NCBI RefSeq assembly: GCF_024758505.1
Contig: NZ_CP077970.1
Coordinates: 1,922,001-1,986,000 of the forward strand
Origin: Bradyrhizobium arachidis
Lineage (GTDB): Bacteria; Pseudomonadota; Alphaproteobacteria; Rhizobiales; Xanthobacteraceae
Length of the DNA: 64,000 nucleotides
Direction: 5' to 3'
Shown here: positions 1 to 9,165 of the stretch, piece after piece
Numbering within the stretch: position 1 is the first letter of the stretch
Layout of the letters: each line of letters begins with the position of its first letter
Translations under genes and position numbers: made by a program
The notes under the pieces: generated by a model
Seen by the model: the letters and a program-made list of their open reading frames with translations, nothing else
Told to the model about the DNA's origin: nothing
The model's database searches: none

Positions 1-103
1 CGTAGTCAGGAAAATGATGATCGATCGGCTGCTCGGACGACTAAATCGTTAGCCGGGCCGACATTGAATTCTGTCGATAGATCGAATGCTCAGGGAAGGC
101 CTG

Positions 104-171
104 CGATGCAGTCAACTACCAGCCTTGGCAATTGATGGAGAAGACGGAGGCATGGCTATCGTGGCCGATCA
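104..171 (+). repeat. dispersed repeat, copy A
   Basis: This stretch contains the core GTCAACTACCAGCCTTGGCA followed by ATTGATGGAGAAGACGG and ATGGCTATCGTG. Closely similar stretches occur at 23072-23140 and 11545-11594, and a shorter one at 9730-9755, always on the plus strand ahead of a plus-strand gene. In this copy the ATG at 152 has GGAGG just before it and is in frame with the surface protein that follows, so it could act as an alternative start or leader. The nature of the element is unknown to me. Confidence 0.6.
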
Positions 172-208
172 ACTGTCAAGGAAACCGACACGGAACGGAG
201 CCAAAAGA

Positions 209-967
209 ATGAAAGAAGTCCTGCTGTGCACCGTCGCGCTTTTTGCGCAGACTGCTTCGGTCTCGGCCGCTGATCTGGTGGCGAAAGCGCTCCCAATGGT
301 CACTCCGATCTACGACTGGAGCGGCTGCTACACCGGCATCAATGGGGGCTTTGGCTCTGCGCACCAGTGTTGGCACGTCGTCAATGTCGGCGACTTGGTC
401 GTTGCTCCGCCGCTCGTGATGGGGTGCCATAGTTCGACAGGAGGCACCGCCTGCGGTCAAATTGGTTACCGCTGGCAGATTGCGAACTCTGTGTTCGGTC
501 TTGAGGCGGAGGGCAACTGGGCCGACTTTAAGGGCTCCAACGCCAACCTTGCCTTCGCTGGCGTGCAGGATGAATCCAGGATCGATGGATTTGGCTTGTT
601 CACCGGCCAGGTCGGCTATACCAAGAATAACGTGCTGTTCTGTACGAAGGGTGGCGCTGCAGGCGTCCGCGACAAATACCGGGTCTTCGATCTTGCGACT
701 AGGCTGACAATCGACAATGGCAGCGAAACCCTTTGGGGCAGTGCTGTAGGCGCGGGCCTTGAACTTGGCTGCGCTCCGAATTGGTCCGTCGGCATAGAGT
801 ACGACCACGTGTTTATGGGCCGTCGGGATATGGACTTCTTTTGTCCAACCGCACTGGTAGGCGTTTCGGCGGGCGGCCGTGCAGGGACCGCGCGCATCAG
901 TCAGGACGTCGACATCGGTTTGGTTCGTGCGAACTACAGCAGGAGTGACGCGGTCGCGAAATATTGA
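209..967 (+). CDS. Omp25-like outer membrane beta-barrel protein
   Basis: The product is about 252 residues and looks like a small porin-like surface protein of the alphaproteobacterial Omp25/Omp31 type. It opens with a signal peptide (MKEVLLCTVALFAQTASVSA) and then has the usual YDWSGCYTGINGGFG beginning of the mature barrel, followed by alternating Gly/aromatic strands such as QIGYRW, FTGQVGYT and GIEYDHVF. The ATG at 209 is preferred because GGAG lies just upstream and the signal peptide starts there; the frame is open back to 86. The C-terminus (ANYSRSDAVAKY) has lost the ordinary last-strand pattern, typically VRxGxNYRF, so the final strand may be altered by a late frameshift. Cysteines in the barrel are more frequent than usual. 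It should sit in the outer membrane; no specific substrate can be inferred. Confidence 0.7.
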   Translation: MKEVLLCTVALFAQTASVSAADLVAKALPMVTPIYDWSGCYTGINGGFGSAHQCWHVVNVGDLVVAPPLVMGCHSSTGGTACGQIGYRWQIANSVFGLEAEGNWADFKGSNANLAFAGVQDESRIDGFGLFTGQVGYTKNNVLFCTKGGAAGVRDKYRVFDLATRLTIDNGSETLWGSAVGAGLELGCAPNWSVGIEYDHVFMGRRDMDFFCPTALVGVSAGGRAGTARISQDVDIGLVRANYSRSDAVAKY

Positions 968-1108
968 TGTTCGCCAATCAGGACCGCGGAAGCGGGAACG
1001 GAAGGTGGCCTGTCGTTCGAGCAATCAAACGACTATCCGCAGCAAGACGGATCTAAGTCCCAGCTAAATAGTTCGGTCGACAAGCCATCGGCTGAATGGT
1101 TTGGCAAT

Positions 1109-1124
1109 TGGCCCGGCTCTTGCT
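1109..1124 (+). promoter_or_regulatory. candidate sigma-54 (-24/-12) promoter
   Basis: TGGCCCGGCTCTTGCT has GG and GC separated by exactly ten bases and matches TGGCAC-N5-TTGCW at nearly every position. It lies about 180 bases before the YWTD protein gene. I see no clean TGT-N10-ACA NifA site upstream, so control by NifA is not supported. The rest of the 968-1304 gap holds nothing I recognise. Confidence 0.35.
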
Positions 1125-1304
1125 CCACTGCCTACCGATACCATGAAGGTCTGCCGCCGGGGTGACCGCTTCAAAAGCACGGGCATGCGAGATGTTTAGT
1201 GTTTCAAACAACCTGATGATCGAAAGCACATCTCTGACCCGTCGCTCACTGTGCAGCTTGGAAAACTACCTTGAGCATACGACCCATCAGTCCTGAGGGA
1301 GAAC

Positions 1305-2225
1305 ATGACGGACGCTAGTGCGATCAAATCGAAACTTTCGTCCAGCCGAAAGATTGCAGGTCGTCAGCTATTCTTTCTTGAGGTGAGCACCAACCGCATT
1401 CAAGTCATGAAGCCAGATGGCTCCGATCGAAAGGTTATTGTCACTGATTGTCAGCTTCCTGACGGAATCGCCATCGATGTCGACGCCGGCCACATCTATT
1501 GGACCAACATGGGTTCCGGTATCGCCGTTAACGATGGTTCGATCGAGCGAGCCGATATCGATGGAGCGGCTCGTAGAGTCATCGTCCCGCGCGGTGCCAC
1601 TTTCACACCGAAGCAGATTCAGCTCGATCAGAAAGGCGGCAAGCTCTACTGGTCTGACCGCGAAGGAATGCGGGTCATGCGGTGCAATCTCGACGGTTCC
1701 GAGATCGAGACGCTCGTTGAGGCAGGCCGCGGTGAGCTGGACCGACGCGACCCGACCAAATGGTGCATCGGCATCACCATCGACACCGATCGCCGCCAAA
1801 TCTACTGGACGCAAAAAGGTCCGGACAATGCCGGCAAGGGCCGGATCTTCCGCGCGGACATGGACATCCCAAACGGCAAGGGCCCGGCAACCCGTTCCGA
1901 CATAGAGGTGCTGTTCGACGGCTTGCCGGAGCCGATTCACCTTGAGTTCGATCTGGCGAACCGCGTCCTCTATTGGACAGACCGCGGTGATCCGCCGCGT
2001 GGCAACACAGTCAATCGCGCGTGCGTCGATCTAGAGACGGAGCCGGAAATTCTGATCACGCATCTAATGGAGGGAATCGGCATCGCACTCGACGTTCCCG
2101 GCAACCAGATGTTCATCACCGACCTCGCCGGTTCGATCTATTCCGCCACTCTTGATGGAAAGAACAAACACAATCTCCTCTGGTCCCAGGGCAATTTCAC
2201 CGGCATCGCGTATGTCGAAATCTGA
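1305..2225 (+). CDS. YWTD-repeat beta-propeller protein
   Basis: The 306-residue product carries four LDL-receptor class B (YWTD) signatures spaced along its length: IYWTNMG near residue 66, LYWSDREG near 114, IYWTQKGP near 166 and LYWTDRGD near 223. Together with the intervening strands this predicts a six-bladed propeller. There is no signal peptide, so the protein is probably cytoplasmic. Bacterial relatives are often annotated loosely and have no agreed function; sugar-lactone hydrolysis is possible by fold analogy with SMP-30 but is not shown here. The ATG at 1305 follows a GAGGGAGAAC Shine-Dalgarno. A beta-keto acid cleavage enzyme and an MFS carrier follow in the same direction, so a shared catabolic role is possible but is inference. 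Confidence 0.65.
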   Translation: MTDASAIKSKLSSSRKIAGRQLFFLEVSTNRIQVMKPDGSDRKVIVTDCQLPDGIAIDVDAGHIYWTNMGSGIAVNDGSIERADIDGAARRVIVPRGATFTPKQIQLDQKGGKLYWSDREGMRVMRCNLDGSEIETLVEAGRGELDRRDPTKWCIGITIDTDRRQIYWTQKGPDNAGKGRIFRADMDIPNGKGPATRSDIEVLFDGLPEPIHLEFDLANRVLYWTDRGDPPRGNTVNRACVDLETEPEILITHLMEGIGIALDVPGNQMFITDLAGSIYSATLDGKNKHNLLWSQGNFTGIAYVEI

Positions 2226-2345
2226 CCCGTCGAAGGAAATGACTGGACTCACGCAACGCCGTGGTAGGTCCCACCTGTCGGCGCAAACGGGGCTGCTGTT
2301 TGCGGCCGCGAGAGGCGCGGATCAAACCGCTTGGCACCGAGCCTA

Positions 2346-2622
2346 AAGGTGCGCTCAGGCGCCACTCTCCACTCGAAAAGCCTGCGATCTCATTCGTCTA
2401 AAGCAGGCGGCGAGGCTGCTGTTCCTCAACGCAAGCATCGGCGCAAAGGTCGCGGCGATTCTTAATGAGCCAAACCTGTTCCGGGATCTTAAAAGGAATG
2501 CCAGGTATTGGAGGCTGGAGCCTGTCGAAGATGTCATTCCGGCCTCCACGTCTTGTGTCAAGGCGTTCCTCAGCGAGTACGTAAGAGCCCATATGAATGA
2601 CCTAAAAACGACAGGAGACAGT
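2346..2622 (+). pseudogene. open, start-less coding remnant upstream of the BKACE gene
   Basis: After a TAA at 2343 the frame stays open without an early ATG and runs straight into the following enzyme gene. The translation looks protein-like (for example LLFLNASIGAKVAAILNEPN and VIPASTSCVKAFLSEYV) and has no obvious low-complexity or antisense character. I take it as the 3' end of a lost gene whose frame happens to fuse with the next one. I do not recognise the family. Confidence 0.35.
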
Positions 2623-3525
2623 ATGAGTTTTGAACGAAAGGTTATTGTCACGATTGCTCCGACGGGAGGCGTGGTGAAAAAATCGCAGAACCCACACCTG
2701 CCGACCCAGCCAAGCGAGATCGCCGAGGATGTGTACCGGTGCTACGATGCAGGGGCATCGATCGTGGCGCTGCATGCGCGCAGGCCGGACGACGGCGCAA
2801 CCTGCAATCCGGAAATTTATCAGGACATCAACTCCCGGATCCTGACAAGGTGCGGCATCATCATCAACAACAGCACAGGCGGGGGCATTGATGGAGACAT
2901 GATCCGATCCCTAGAGCCAAATCTCGATGAGGTTATATTCGAAGAGCGCCTAAAAGGTCTCGAGGCCGGCGCTGACATGGCGACATTTGACGCTCACAGC
3001 GTTCTGGCCAGCTTTGGCGGCCGCGAGATTGTCGTTAACACCTCGCCCACCCGCTGCGACATCATGGCGAAACGATTCCAGAAAACGGGCATCAAACCCG
3101 AATGGGAATGCTTCTCACTTTCCCACCTTCTCCAAGATCCGATACGTCTCATCAATAAGGGGGTCGATAAGCCTCCCTATTGGATCAATTTCGTTCTTGG
3201 TGCCGATCGCGCAATTCAGGGGGCATTGCCTTACAGTCCGCAGATCCTCGATTTGCTGATCGGCAATCTTCCCAAAGGAGCCATGTTTTGCGTTAGCGGG
3301 GTCGGTCGAGCGCAGCTGCCCGCAACAACTCACGCGGTGCTTGCAGGCGGCCACGTGCGTGTAGGCCTGGAGGACAATCTCTACCTCGAACCGGGCATAC
3401 TTGCCACGAACGTGCGCCTGGTCGACAAGACTGTAAAGATTATCCGAGAACTTGGGTACGAGCCCGCCACCACAGTGGAAGCTCGGGCGATGCTTGGGCT
3501 TGCGCCACACAAACAGCCCGGATAG
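2623..3525 (+). CDS. beta-keto acid cleavage enzyme (BKACE, DUF849 family)
   Basis: The product of about 300 residues belongs to the family of 3-keto-5-aminohexanoate cleavage enzymes, which use a divalent metal and acetyl-CoA to split a beta-keto acid. Visible family segments are VIVTIAPTGG-type start (residues 6-15), the ALHARRPDDG segment, INNSTGGG near residue 85 and the C-terminal GHVRVGLEDNLYLEPG. In the well-studied members the first segment carries an HxH metal pair; here it reads A-L-H, so one of the two His residues is Ala. The ATG at 2623 is chosen because AGGAGA precedes it by four bases; ATG 2593 has no good ribosome site. An MFS carrier follows 230 bases downstream, suggesting an uptake-and-cleavage pair for an unknown keto acid. 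Confidence 0.8.
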   Translation: MSFERKVIVTIAPTGGVVKKSQNPHLPTQPSEIAEDVYRCYDAGASIVALHARRPDDGATCNPEIYQDINSRILTRCGIIINNSTGGGIDGDMIRSLEPNLDEVIFEERLKGLEAGADMATFDAHSVLASFGGREIVVNTSPTRCDIMAKRFQKTGIKPEWECFSLSHLLQDPIRLINKGVDKPPYWINFVLGADRAIQGALPYSPQILDLLIGNLPKGAMFCVSGVGRAQLPATTHAVLAGGHVRVGLEDNLYLEPGILATNVRLVDKTVKIIRELGYEPATTVEARAMLGLAPHKQPG

Positions 3526-3755
3526 CTCATTTTCCGCTCTCAATCGGAAGCGACGTACGATGGCTCGTTAAATTCGATGACGGGCTCTAGATAAGTCCTA
3601 AGCGTGGGGCCAATAGTAGAAGGTGTTGTCGATGGTTGAAAATGAGCGATCGGACAGTTGTGGCAGCGATTCCCATGTTTCAGCCTAACATCGCGGCGCA
3701 GCGTCAGAGAAAAAGCGGGCGTGTGGTCAGCGACTAGTTGTAGGAGCAGAACGAA

Positions 3756-5078
3756 TTGTTGGACGCCGCTGCTGCCCAGCGTCATACCAACGAAGTGGTA
3801 AGGTGTGGCTTGGTCGCGAGCGCTGTCGCCAAGAACACGCGGCGGCTCGTGCCACTGTTGGGCGTTGCTTATCTTTTCAACAACCTTGATCGGACCAGCG
3901 TCGGCATCGCTGCGCTGCAGATGAACGAAGCCATCGGCTTAAGTGCCACGCAATTCGGCTGGGGCGCCGGGATCCTCTTCTTTAGCTACTGTATGCTCGA
4001 AGTACCCAGCAACATGATGATGTATCGCGTGGGAGCGCGCCGCTGGCTCGCCCGCATCATGATAACGTGGGGCCTTGCAGCCGCGGCGACAGCGTTCGCC
4101 GTTGGGCCATACAGCTTCTACGCAATCCGTCTTCTTCTGGGAGTTTTCGAATCGGGCTTTTTTCCTGGCGTCATCTGGTACATCTCCATTTGGTTTCCGG
4201 CGCAGTCGCGGACAGGCGTCCTCGCCTGGTTCATGACGGCAACACCGCTGTCCTCGTTGATCGGCAATCCGCTATCCGCTTTGCTATTAAGAATGGATGG
4301 AGTGTGGGGACTAGCCGGCTGGCAATGGATGTTCCTGATCGAAGGCCTGCCGGCCTGCTTGCTCGGAGGCTTATGCCTCGTTCTGCTAGCCGACACGCCG
4401 GGCAAGGCCTCGTGGTTGACGCCCCGAGAACGGGACGCGCTACTGGACGAACTCGCTAAGGAAAAACACGACAAGGTCAAAAAGGATCTCTGGGCTGCGA
4501 TGAAGGATGTCCGGGTGCTGATGCTGACGGGCATCAGCTTCGCTTTCACGATCGCCTCCTACGGGATAGGTATCTGGCTCCCTCTGATCTTAAAGAGCCA
4601 CAACCTGAACAACATGCAGATTGGTTTGCTCTCGGCCGCGCCCTATTTCTTTGTGACAATAGGCTCGTTGTTCTGGGCGCGCCTTGTCGATCGCAAGGGA
4701 CAAAAGATCTACAATCTGGTCGCCGCATTGATGCTTGGCGCCGTCGGACTTGTCTTTTCGGTAATGTTCACGTCGCTCATACCGGCGCTCATATGCATGA
4801 CGCTTGCTCTGATTGGCACAATTTCCGCGCGGACCGTCCTTTACACGATCCCGCAGAGTTTCCTCACTGGGCCCGCTGCCGCTGGAGGCATCGCATTCAT
4901 CAATTCAATTGGTGCCTTTGGGGCCTTCGTCGGCCCGTACATGGTCGGTTTCCTCAAGGATTGGACGGGATCTTTTGACATTGGCATGATCGGAATGGCA
5001 ATCATCCTAATTGTTGCAACGGGCGTCGCCTGCAGCCTTAGACTCGTCGTGACATATAACGATGACGTTCCTGTCTAA
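3756..5078 (+). CDS. MFS transporter, anion:cation symporter type
   Basis: The 440-residue protein has about twelve hydrophobic segments in two groups of six around a charged central loop near residues 215-245. The stretch LDRTSVGIAALQMNEAIGLS and the following GWGAGILFFSYCMLEVPSNM are characteristic of the ACS family, whose members import organic acids such as tartrate, phthalate and glucarate with protons. It should lie in the inner membrane. No ATG is available in the right place; TTG at 3756 is chosen because TAGGAG lies nine bases before it. It follows the keto acid cleavage gene in the same direction and may supply its substrate, which is inference. Confidence 0.8.
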   Translation: MLDAAAAQRHTNEVVRCGLVASAVAKNTRRLVPLLGVAYLFNNLDRTSVGIAALQMNEAIGLSATQFGWGAGILFFSYCMLEVPSNMMMYRVGARRWLARIMITWGLAAAATAFAVGPYSFYAIRLLLGVFESGFFPGVIWYISIWFPAQSRTGVLAWFMTATPLSSLIGNPLSALLLRMDGVWGLAGWQWMFLIEGLPACLLGGLCLVLLADTPGKASWLTPRERDALLDELAKEKHDKVKKDLWAAMKDVRVLMLTGISFAFTIASYGIGIWLPLILKSHNLNNMQIGLLSAAPYFFVTIGSLFWARLVDRKGQKIYNLVAALMLGAVGLVFSVMFTSLIPALICMTLALIGTISARTVLYTIPQSFLTGPAAAGGIAFINSIGAFGAFVGPYMVGFLKDWTGSFDIGMIGMAIILIVATGVACSLRLVVTYNDDVPV

Positions 5079-5515
5079 GCGGAACGCCTAGTAGATATCC
5101 GGGTAAGGTGTTTCGCAACGCATCGCCGCCGCTGAAGGACCTGCTGAAAGAGATCGCACGGGAAACCTGGATCTTCTACATCAATGGACGTGGCAAAATG
5201 ATCGAGTAGGTCATGGCAAGAGGTGGCGCGTGCCGGCAACGAGCCGAGATCGGGACGCGCGGGCACAAGTTCGGTCTATTTGGTGGCAACTCGATCCTGG
5301 CGATGTGCGCAAAACAGACTGATTTTGAAGATATGGTCAGCTTGCCCACCTCCAACGAGTAATGCCGAGCCTGAACAGCTCAGCATTCGGGCTCGGCAAG
5401 ACTCGATCTTCGATACCAAATCCGCTTTTAGACTAAAGCGAGAGTCGGGGTAGATTAAAACGGGACGAAGGGTCAGCGTGACAACGATCCTTCCGTCGCC
5501 ACGTGGCTGGTCATG
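5079..5515. other. gene-free stretch
   Basis: About 440 bases without a convincing gene. A short open piece near 5107-5210 reads LLKEIARETWIFYINGRGKM and ends in TAG, which looks like the tail of a lost gene that I cannot name. Confidence 0.4.
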
Positions 5516-6022
5516 TCATTTGCGATTCTTGGTATTCGAGAGCTTCTCGCCTGCACCGCTCTTGGCCGCCTCGCCGCTAGCGGATGGCAGTTTCGATTTG
5601 TCGCCGCTTGCTAAGGTGAAAGTGTCCGCGCCGGCGCTGATGCCGTTCCATGCCACCGGTTCCGCGAGTGAAAGGAGCCATAGTCCCTGAAATCCCGATG
5701 CAGCGTTCAGCTGTCCGGTCCACACGGTTGTCGATCCGCAGCCTACAAAATTCACCGAAAAACTGATCGCCGTGCCACTATTGGTCTGCGCGAGCCAGCC
5801 CGTCATCGTCTGAGGGGCACCTTCATCGCAGCTATTGCTCGCATTGTTCGTGTAAGTGCCGGAAATTGCGCCTGTGCTTGGATTATAATTGTCGACCGCT
5901 AGGGTTGAGCCGTATTGGTTGGTCCAGGTCCAGATCGGCTGCGCCGCTGCAGGTGCAGCCAGGAGTAGGCCGAGGCAGGCCGCGCCGATCCGGTTCGTCA
6001 ATTTCCATTTCGCTTGAGACAT
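5516..6022 (-). CDS. bradavidin-like secreted avidin family protein
   Basis: The 168-residue product has a signal peptide (LTNRIGAACLGLLLAAPAAA) and a mature avidin domain starting near WTWTNQYGSTLAV. Strand motifs typical of biotin-binding barrels follow: GAISGTYTNNA, TGWLAQTNSGTAISFSVNF, STTVWTGQLN and the late WNGISAGADTFTLASGDK. Two cysteines (SCDEG, FVGCGS) occupy the positions I remember for bradavidin of Bradyrhizobium japonicum. The C-terminal tail contains GEKLSNTKNRK, very like the tail described for bradavidin that folds back into the biotin site. The start at 6022 has GGAG six bases upstream; an alternative ATG at 6034 is in frame. The protein is expected to be exported and to bind biotin tightly; a role in defence or in biotin trapping is inference. 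Confidence 0.88.
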   Translation of the reverse strand: MSQAKWKLTNRIGAACLGLLLAAPAAAQPIWTWTNQYGSTLAVDNYNPSTGAISGTYTNNASNSCDEGAPQTMTGWLAQTNSGTAISFSVNFVGCGSTTVWTGQLNAASGFQGLWLLSLAEPVAWNGISAGADTFTLASGDKSKLPSASGEAAKSGAGEKLSNTKNRK

Positions 6023-6036
6023 TTCCGACTCCATAT

Positions 6037-6054
6037 CGCTCCATTAGCGGAGCG
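6037..6054. repeat. short inverted repeat upstream of the avidin gene
   Basis: CGCTCC and GGAGCG flank a six-base loop directly before the avidin gene. The hairpin would include the GGAG that could serve the upstream ATG at 6034, which is a further reason to prefer the start at 6022. The rest of the gap up to 6539 contains nothing I recognise. Confidence 0.35.
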
Positions 6055-6539
6055 ACCTAGTTATAGAACACGGCGTGAACAATTTAAACGAGTATGATAT
6101 CGTGATAGCGCTAGCACGTTGAGATGTGATTGATGTCCAAATTTCAGCTCTGTGTGCCAGCGTGGTGCCGTCGTACGGACCGGGGGACTTGCTTGAGCTA
6201 TCGACAGCTCTGCGGCATCATGTGGCGACGGTGCGCCCCAGCTAGCCAGTCTCCATCTCGAGCATTTTAGTAACAATTCCCGGCAGCGCATGGTTTTAGC
6301 GTTGCACGCTCCTCGAGCGATCCTCCAGCGATCCCAATCCAGTTCCTCAAGTGCTCAGCTCTGAACAGATAGGTTGGTATTAGAGGAGAGATAGAGAATT
6401 TTCGAGCCAAGGTTGTCCGCGTGCTGAGCGCCTCTCTGCCCCAATGAGTGATTGGGCCGCAATCGCGGGCCCGGTGTACAAATGTGGAATCAGCCAGCCC
6501 TCACCGACGAACACGGTTGACCGCCAGATCACGCTGGCA

Positions 6540-8870
6540 TCAGGAAGTCTTGCGCAGTTCGCGGGCTGCCGCGACCATGTTGACGAGCGCCGGACGAACT
6601 TCGGTCCATTTGCGAGTCTTTAAGCCGCAATCCGGATTGATCCAGAGCTGTGAGTCCGACAGCCGTTGGCGAGCCAGCGCGATGAGATCCCCTATCTCAG
6701 AGGCCTCGGGAACGCGCGGAGAGTGGATGTCATAGACGCCAGGGCCGATGTCGTTCGGGTATTTGAAGGCAGTGAACGCATCGAGCAGCTCCATCTTCGA
6801 GCGGGACGTTTCGATCGAGATGACATCTGCGTCCATCGCGGCTATTGCATCGATGATGGCATTGAACTCCGAATAGCACATGTGGGTATGGATCTGCGTT
6901 GCATCGGCAACACCGGAGGAGCAGAGGCGGAAGCTTTCCACTGCCCAGTCGAGATAAGATCTCCAATCGGAGCGGCGGAGCGGCAAACCTTCGCGTAGCG
7001 CGGCCTCATCGATTTGGATCATGGTTGCCCCGGCCTTTTCTAAGTCGGCGACCTCGTCACGGATGGCGAGCGCGATCTGACGGCAGGTCTCGCTGCGCGG
7101 AATGTCGTCACGGACAAACGACCAGGTGAGGATTGTCACCGGCCCCGTAAGCATTGCCTTCATCGGCTTTCTGGTCAGCGACTGCGCGTAGCGCCACCAT
7201 TCGATGGTCATCGGCTTCGGGCGGGAGACATCGCCGAACAGTATCGGCGGACGAACGTAACGGGAGCCGTAGGACTGCACCCAGCCATGCTTAGTGAATG
7301 CGAATCCGGAGAGCTGCTCGGCGAAATACTGAACCATATCATTGCGCTCGAACTCGCCGTGGACAAGCACGTCGAGCCCGATGTCTTCCTGCCAGAGGAC
7401 CGCGCTGGCCGTTTCCTCCTTCAGGAATTGTTCATATTTCGCCTTTGTCAACTTTCCCTTGGCATGCTCGGCGCGGGCGTTGCGTATCTCGCTCGTCTGC
7501 GGGAACGACCCAATCGTGGTTGTGGGGAAAAGCGGCAGGCCGAAACGCTTGCGCTGAACCTCCGCACGTGTCGCAAAAGCACTGTTGCGGCGGCGCATAG
7601 CCTCGTCAATCGTCGCCGTTCGCTGGGCGACGGCCGTGTCGTGGATTTTCGGCGATGCCTGGCGTGCCCTCGCTGCAAGGTCTGATTCGGAAAGCGCGAC
7701 AATAACATTTCCGTCCCCCGCAAGCGCTTTCGCCAAGGTCGCGAGCTCCTGGATCTTCTGGACTGAGAAGGCAAGCCATCTCTTCACGTCCGAATCGAGT
7801 TCGGTTTCGAGCTCAAGGTCGATTGGGACATGCAAGAGCGAGCAGGAAGGTGCGAGCTGCACGCGCTCCTTGCCGAACTTTGCAATGACGGGCTTAAACC
7901 GCTCCACCAGTGCCGACAGGTTGGAACGCCATACGTTGCGGCCGTCGATGACGCCGAGCGAAACCACGAGGTCCGCGCGGGCGCCGTATTCAATCTGGTT
8001 CAATTGTTGGGGAGAGCGAACAAGATCGACGTGCAGTCCGGCCACAGGCAGCTTTAGAGCTATCGCCAGATTGTCGCCGATCGCTCCGAAATAGGTTGCA
8101 AGCATGACCTTGATGCCAGGCACCTCCTCGGCGAGACGCCCATAGGCGCGCTGGAGCGCAGTCCGCGTGGCTTCGTCGAGATCAAGCACCAGATAGGGCT
8201 CGTCAAGCTGGACCCACTCGGCTCCACGTTTGGCCAGTTCCTGGAGAACTTCGACATAGACGGGCACGAGGCTATCGAGGAGCGAAATCGGATCAAACGC
8301 CGGATCGGCGGCCTTGCCGAGCTTCAAGAAGGTGACTGGTCCCACCAAGACCGGACGCGTTTGATAGCCAAGGGCTTTCGCCTCATCATATTCCTCGATC
8401 GGTTTGCGGGAAGAGAGCGTGAAGGTCTGTCCTTTATGGAATTCGGGCACCATGTAGTGGTAATTGGTATCGAGCCACTTGGTCATCTCCTGCGCAGAGG
8501 CGCCAAGGCCTTGATGGACGTGAGCGCAACTCGCGTCGTGTTCCTTGTCTTGCGAGCCCCGCGCCATGGTGAAATAGGTCTTCAGCGAGACCGGACCGCT
8601 CTCCCAGCCATACGCCTCAGGAATGGCGCCGACCATGACGCTCGTGTCGAGAATCTGGTCATAGAGTGAAAAGTCATTGGACGGGATGATGGTGACGCCC
8701 AGCGAATTCTGACGTGCCCAATTGGCGACACGAAGACCGGCCGCAGCTTCCAGGAGCTGCTGCTCGCTGATCTTGCCAGCCCAGTAGCCTTCGAGCGCCA
8801 GCTTGAGTTCACGGCGTGGCCCGATACGTGGCATGCCGAGGGTCGCAACAGGAAGTGAGAGAAGAGACAT
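6540..8870 (-). CDS. metE: cobalamin-independent methionine synthase
   Basis: MetE transfers a methyl group from 5-methyltetrahydrofolate-triglutamate directly to homocysteine in the cytoplasm. The product is about 776 residues, normal for the family, with an N-terminal folate-side barrel (LSLPVATLGMPRIGPRRELK at the start) and a C-terminal catalytic barrel. The zinc site is visible as HTHMCYSEF (His, Cys), an ISIETSRS segment and the final INPDCGLKTRKW (Cys). The ATG at 8870 begins the conserved sequence and has GGGGAT upstream; the open frame extends to 9062 only because it runs through the riboswitch. A cobalamin riboswitch lies immediately upstream, so expression should fall when B12 is available. 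Confidence 0.97.
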   Translation of the reverse strand: MSLLSLPVATLGMPRIGPRRELKLALEGYWAGKISEQQLLEAAAGLRVANWARQNSLGVTIIPSNDFSLYDQILDTSVMVGAIPEAYGWESGPVSLKTYFTMARGSQDKEHDASCAHVHQGLGASAQEMTKWLDTNYHYMVPEFHKGQTFTLSSRKPIEEYDEAKALGYQTRPVLVGPVTFLKLGKAADPAFDPISLLDSLVPVYVEVLQELAKRGAEWVQLDEPYLVLDLDEATRTALQRAYGRLAEEVPGIKVMLATYFGAIGDNLAIALKLPVAGLHVDLVRSPQQLNQIEYGARADLVVSLGVIDGRNVWRSNLSALVERFKPVIAKFGKERVQLAPSCSLLHVPIDLELETELDSDVKRWLAFSVQKIQELATLAKALAGDGNVIVALSESDLAARARQASPKIHDTAVAQRTATIDEAMRRRNSAFATRAEVQRKRFGLPLFPTTTIGSFPQTSEIRNARAEHAKGKLTKAKYEQFLKEETASAVLWQEDIGLDVLVHGEFERNDMVQYFAEQLSGFAFTKHGWVQSYGSRYVRPPILFGDVSRPKPMTIEWWRYAQSLTRKPMKAMLTGPVTILTWSFVRDDIPRSETCRQIALAIRDEVADLEKAGATMIQIDEAALREGLPLRRSDWRSYLDWAVESFRLCSSGVADATQIHTHMCYSEFNAIIDAIAAMDADVISIETSRSKMELLDAFTAFKYPNDIGPGVYDIHSPRVPEASEIGDLIALARQRLSDSQLWINPDCGLKTRKWTEVRPALVNMVAAARELRKTS

Positions 8871-8984
8871 AGCTTTATCCCCGTTGTGTGGGGGCAAAGG
8901 CCATGGCGGAAACGCAGGCAGGTAGGCCGCCAGAGCGCGGCCTGCTGCTAGGCGTACCACCGGACACCCCGCCCGTGGACGATT

Positions 8985-9165
8985 ATGTTGTCGGGGCAGG
9001 TCTCCTGGCTCGCGGGTCATCGCCTGCATCCGGCCTTCCCGAAGCGTTTGCTTCAGTGACACGTGTGGATGCAGGCTCGCCGCTTACAGTTGCGGGGGCA
9101 GCGCCGGCATTACTTTGATCCTGAACGGATCGAAAGCGCACCGGCTTCCCTCTTAGCTCCAGATC
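8985..9165 (-). ncRNA. cobalamin riboswitch controlling metE
   Basis: Read on the minus strand, the region has the hallmarks of the cobalamin aptamer: AAGAGGGAAGCCGGTG, then GCCGGCGCTGCCCCCGCAAC, and finally the B12-box side GAGCCAGGAGACCTGCC. It lies about 115 bases before the metE start. The sequence between aptamer and gene (8955-8985 region) includes ACACCCCGCCCGTGG, which is shared with the second riboswitch of this window and probably belongs to the expression platform. Confidence 0.95.
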
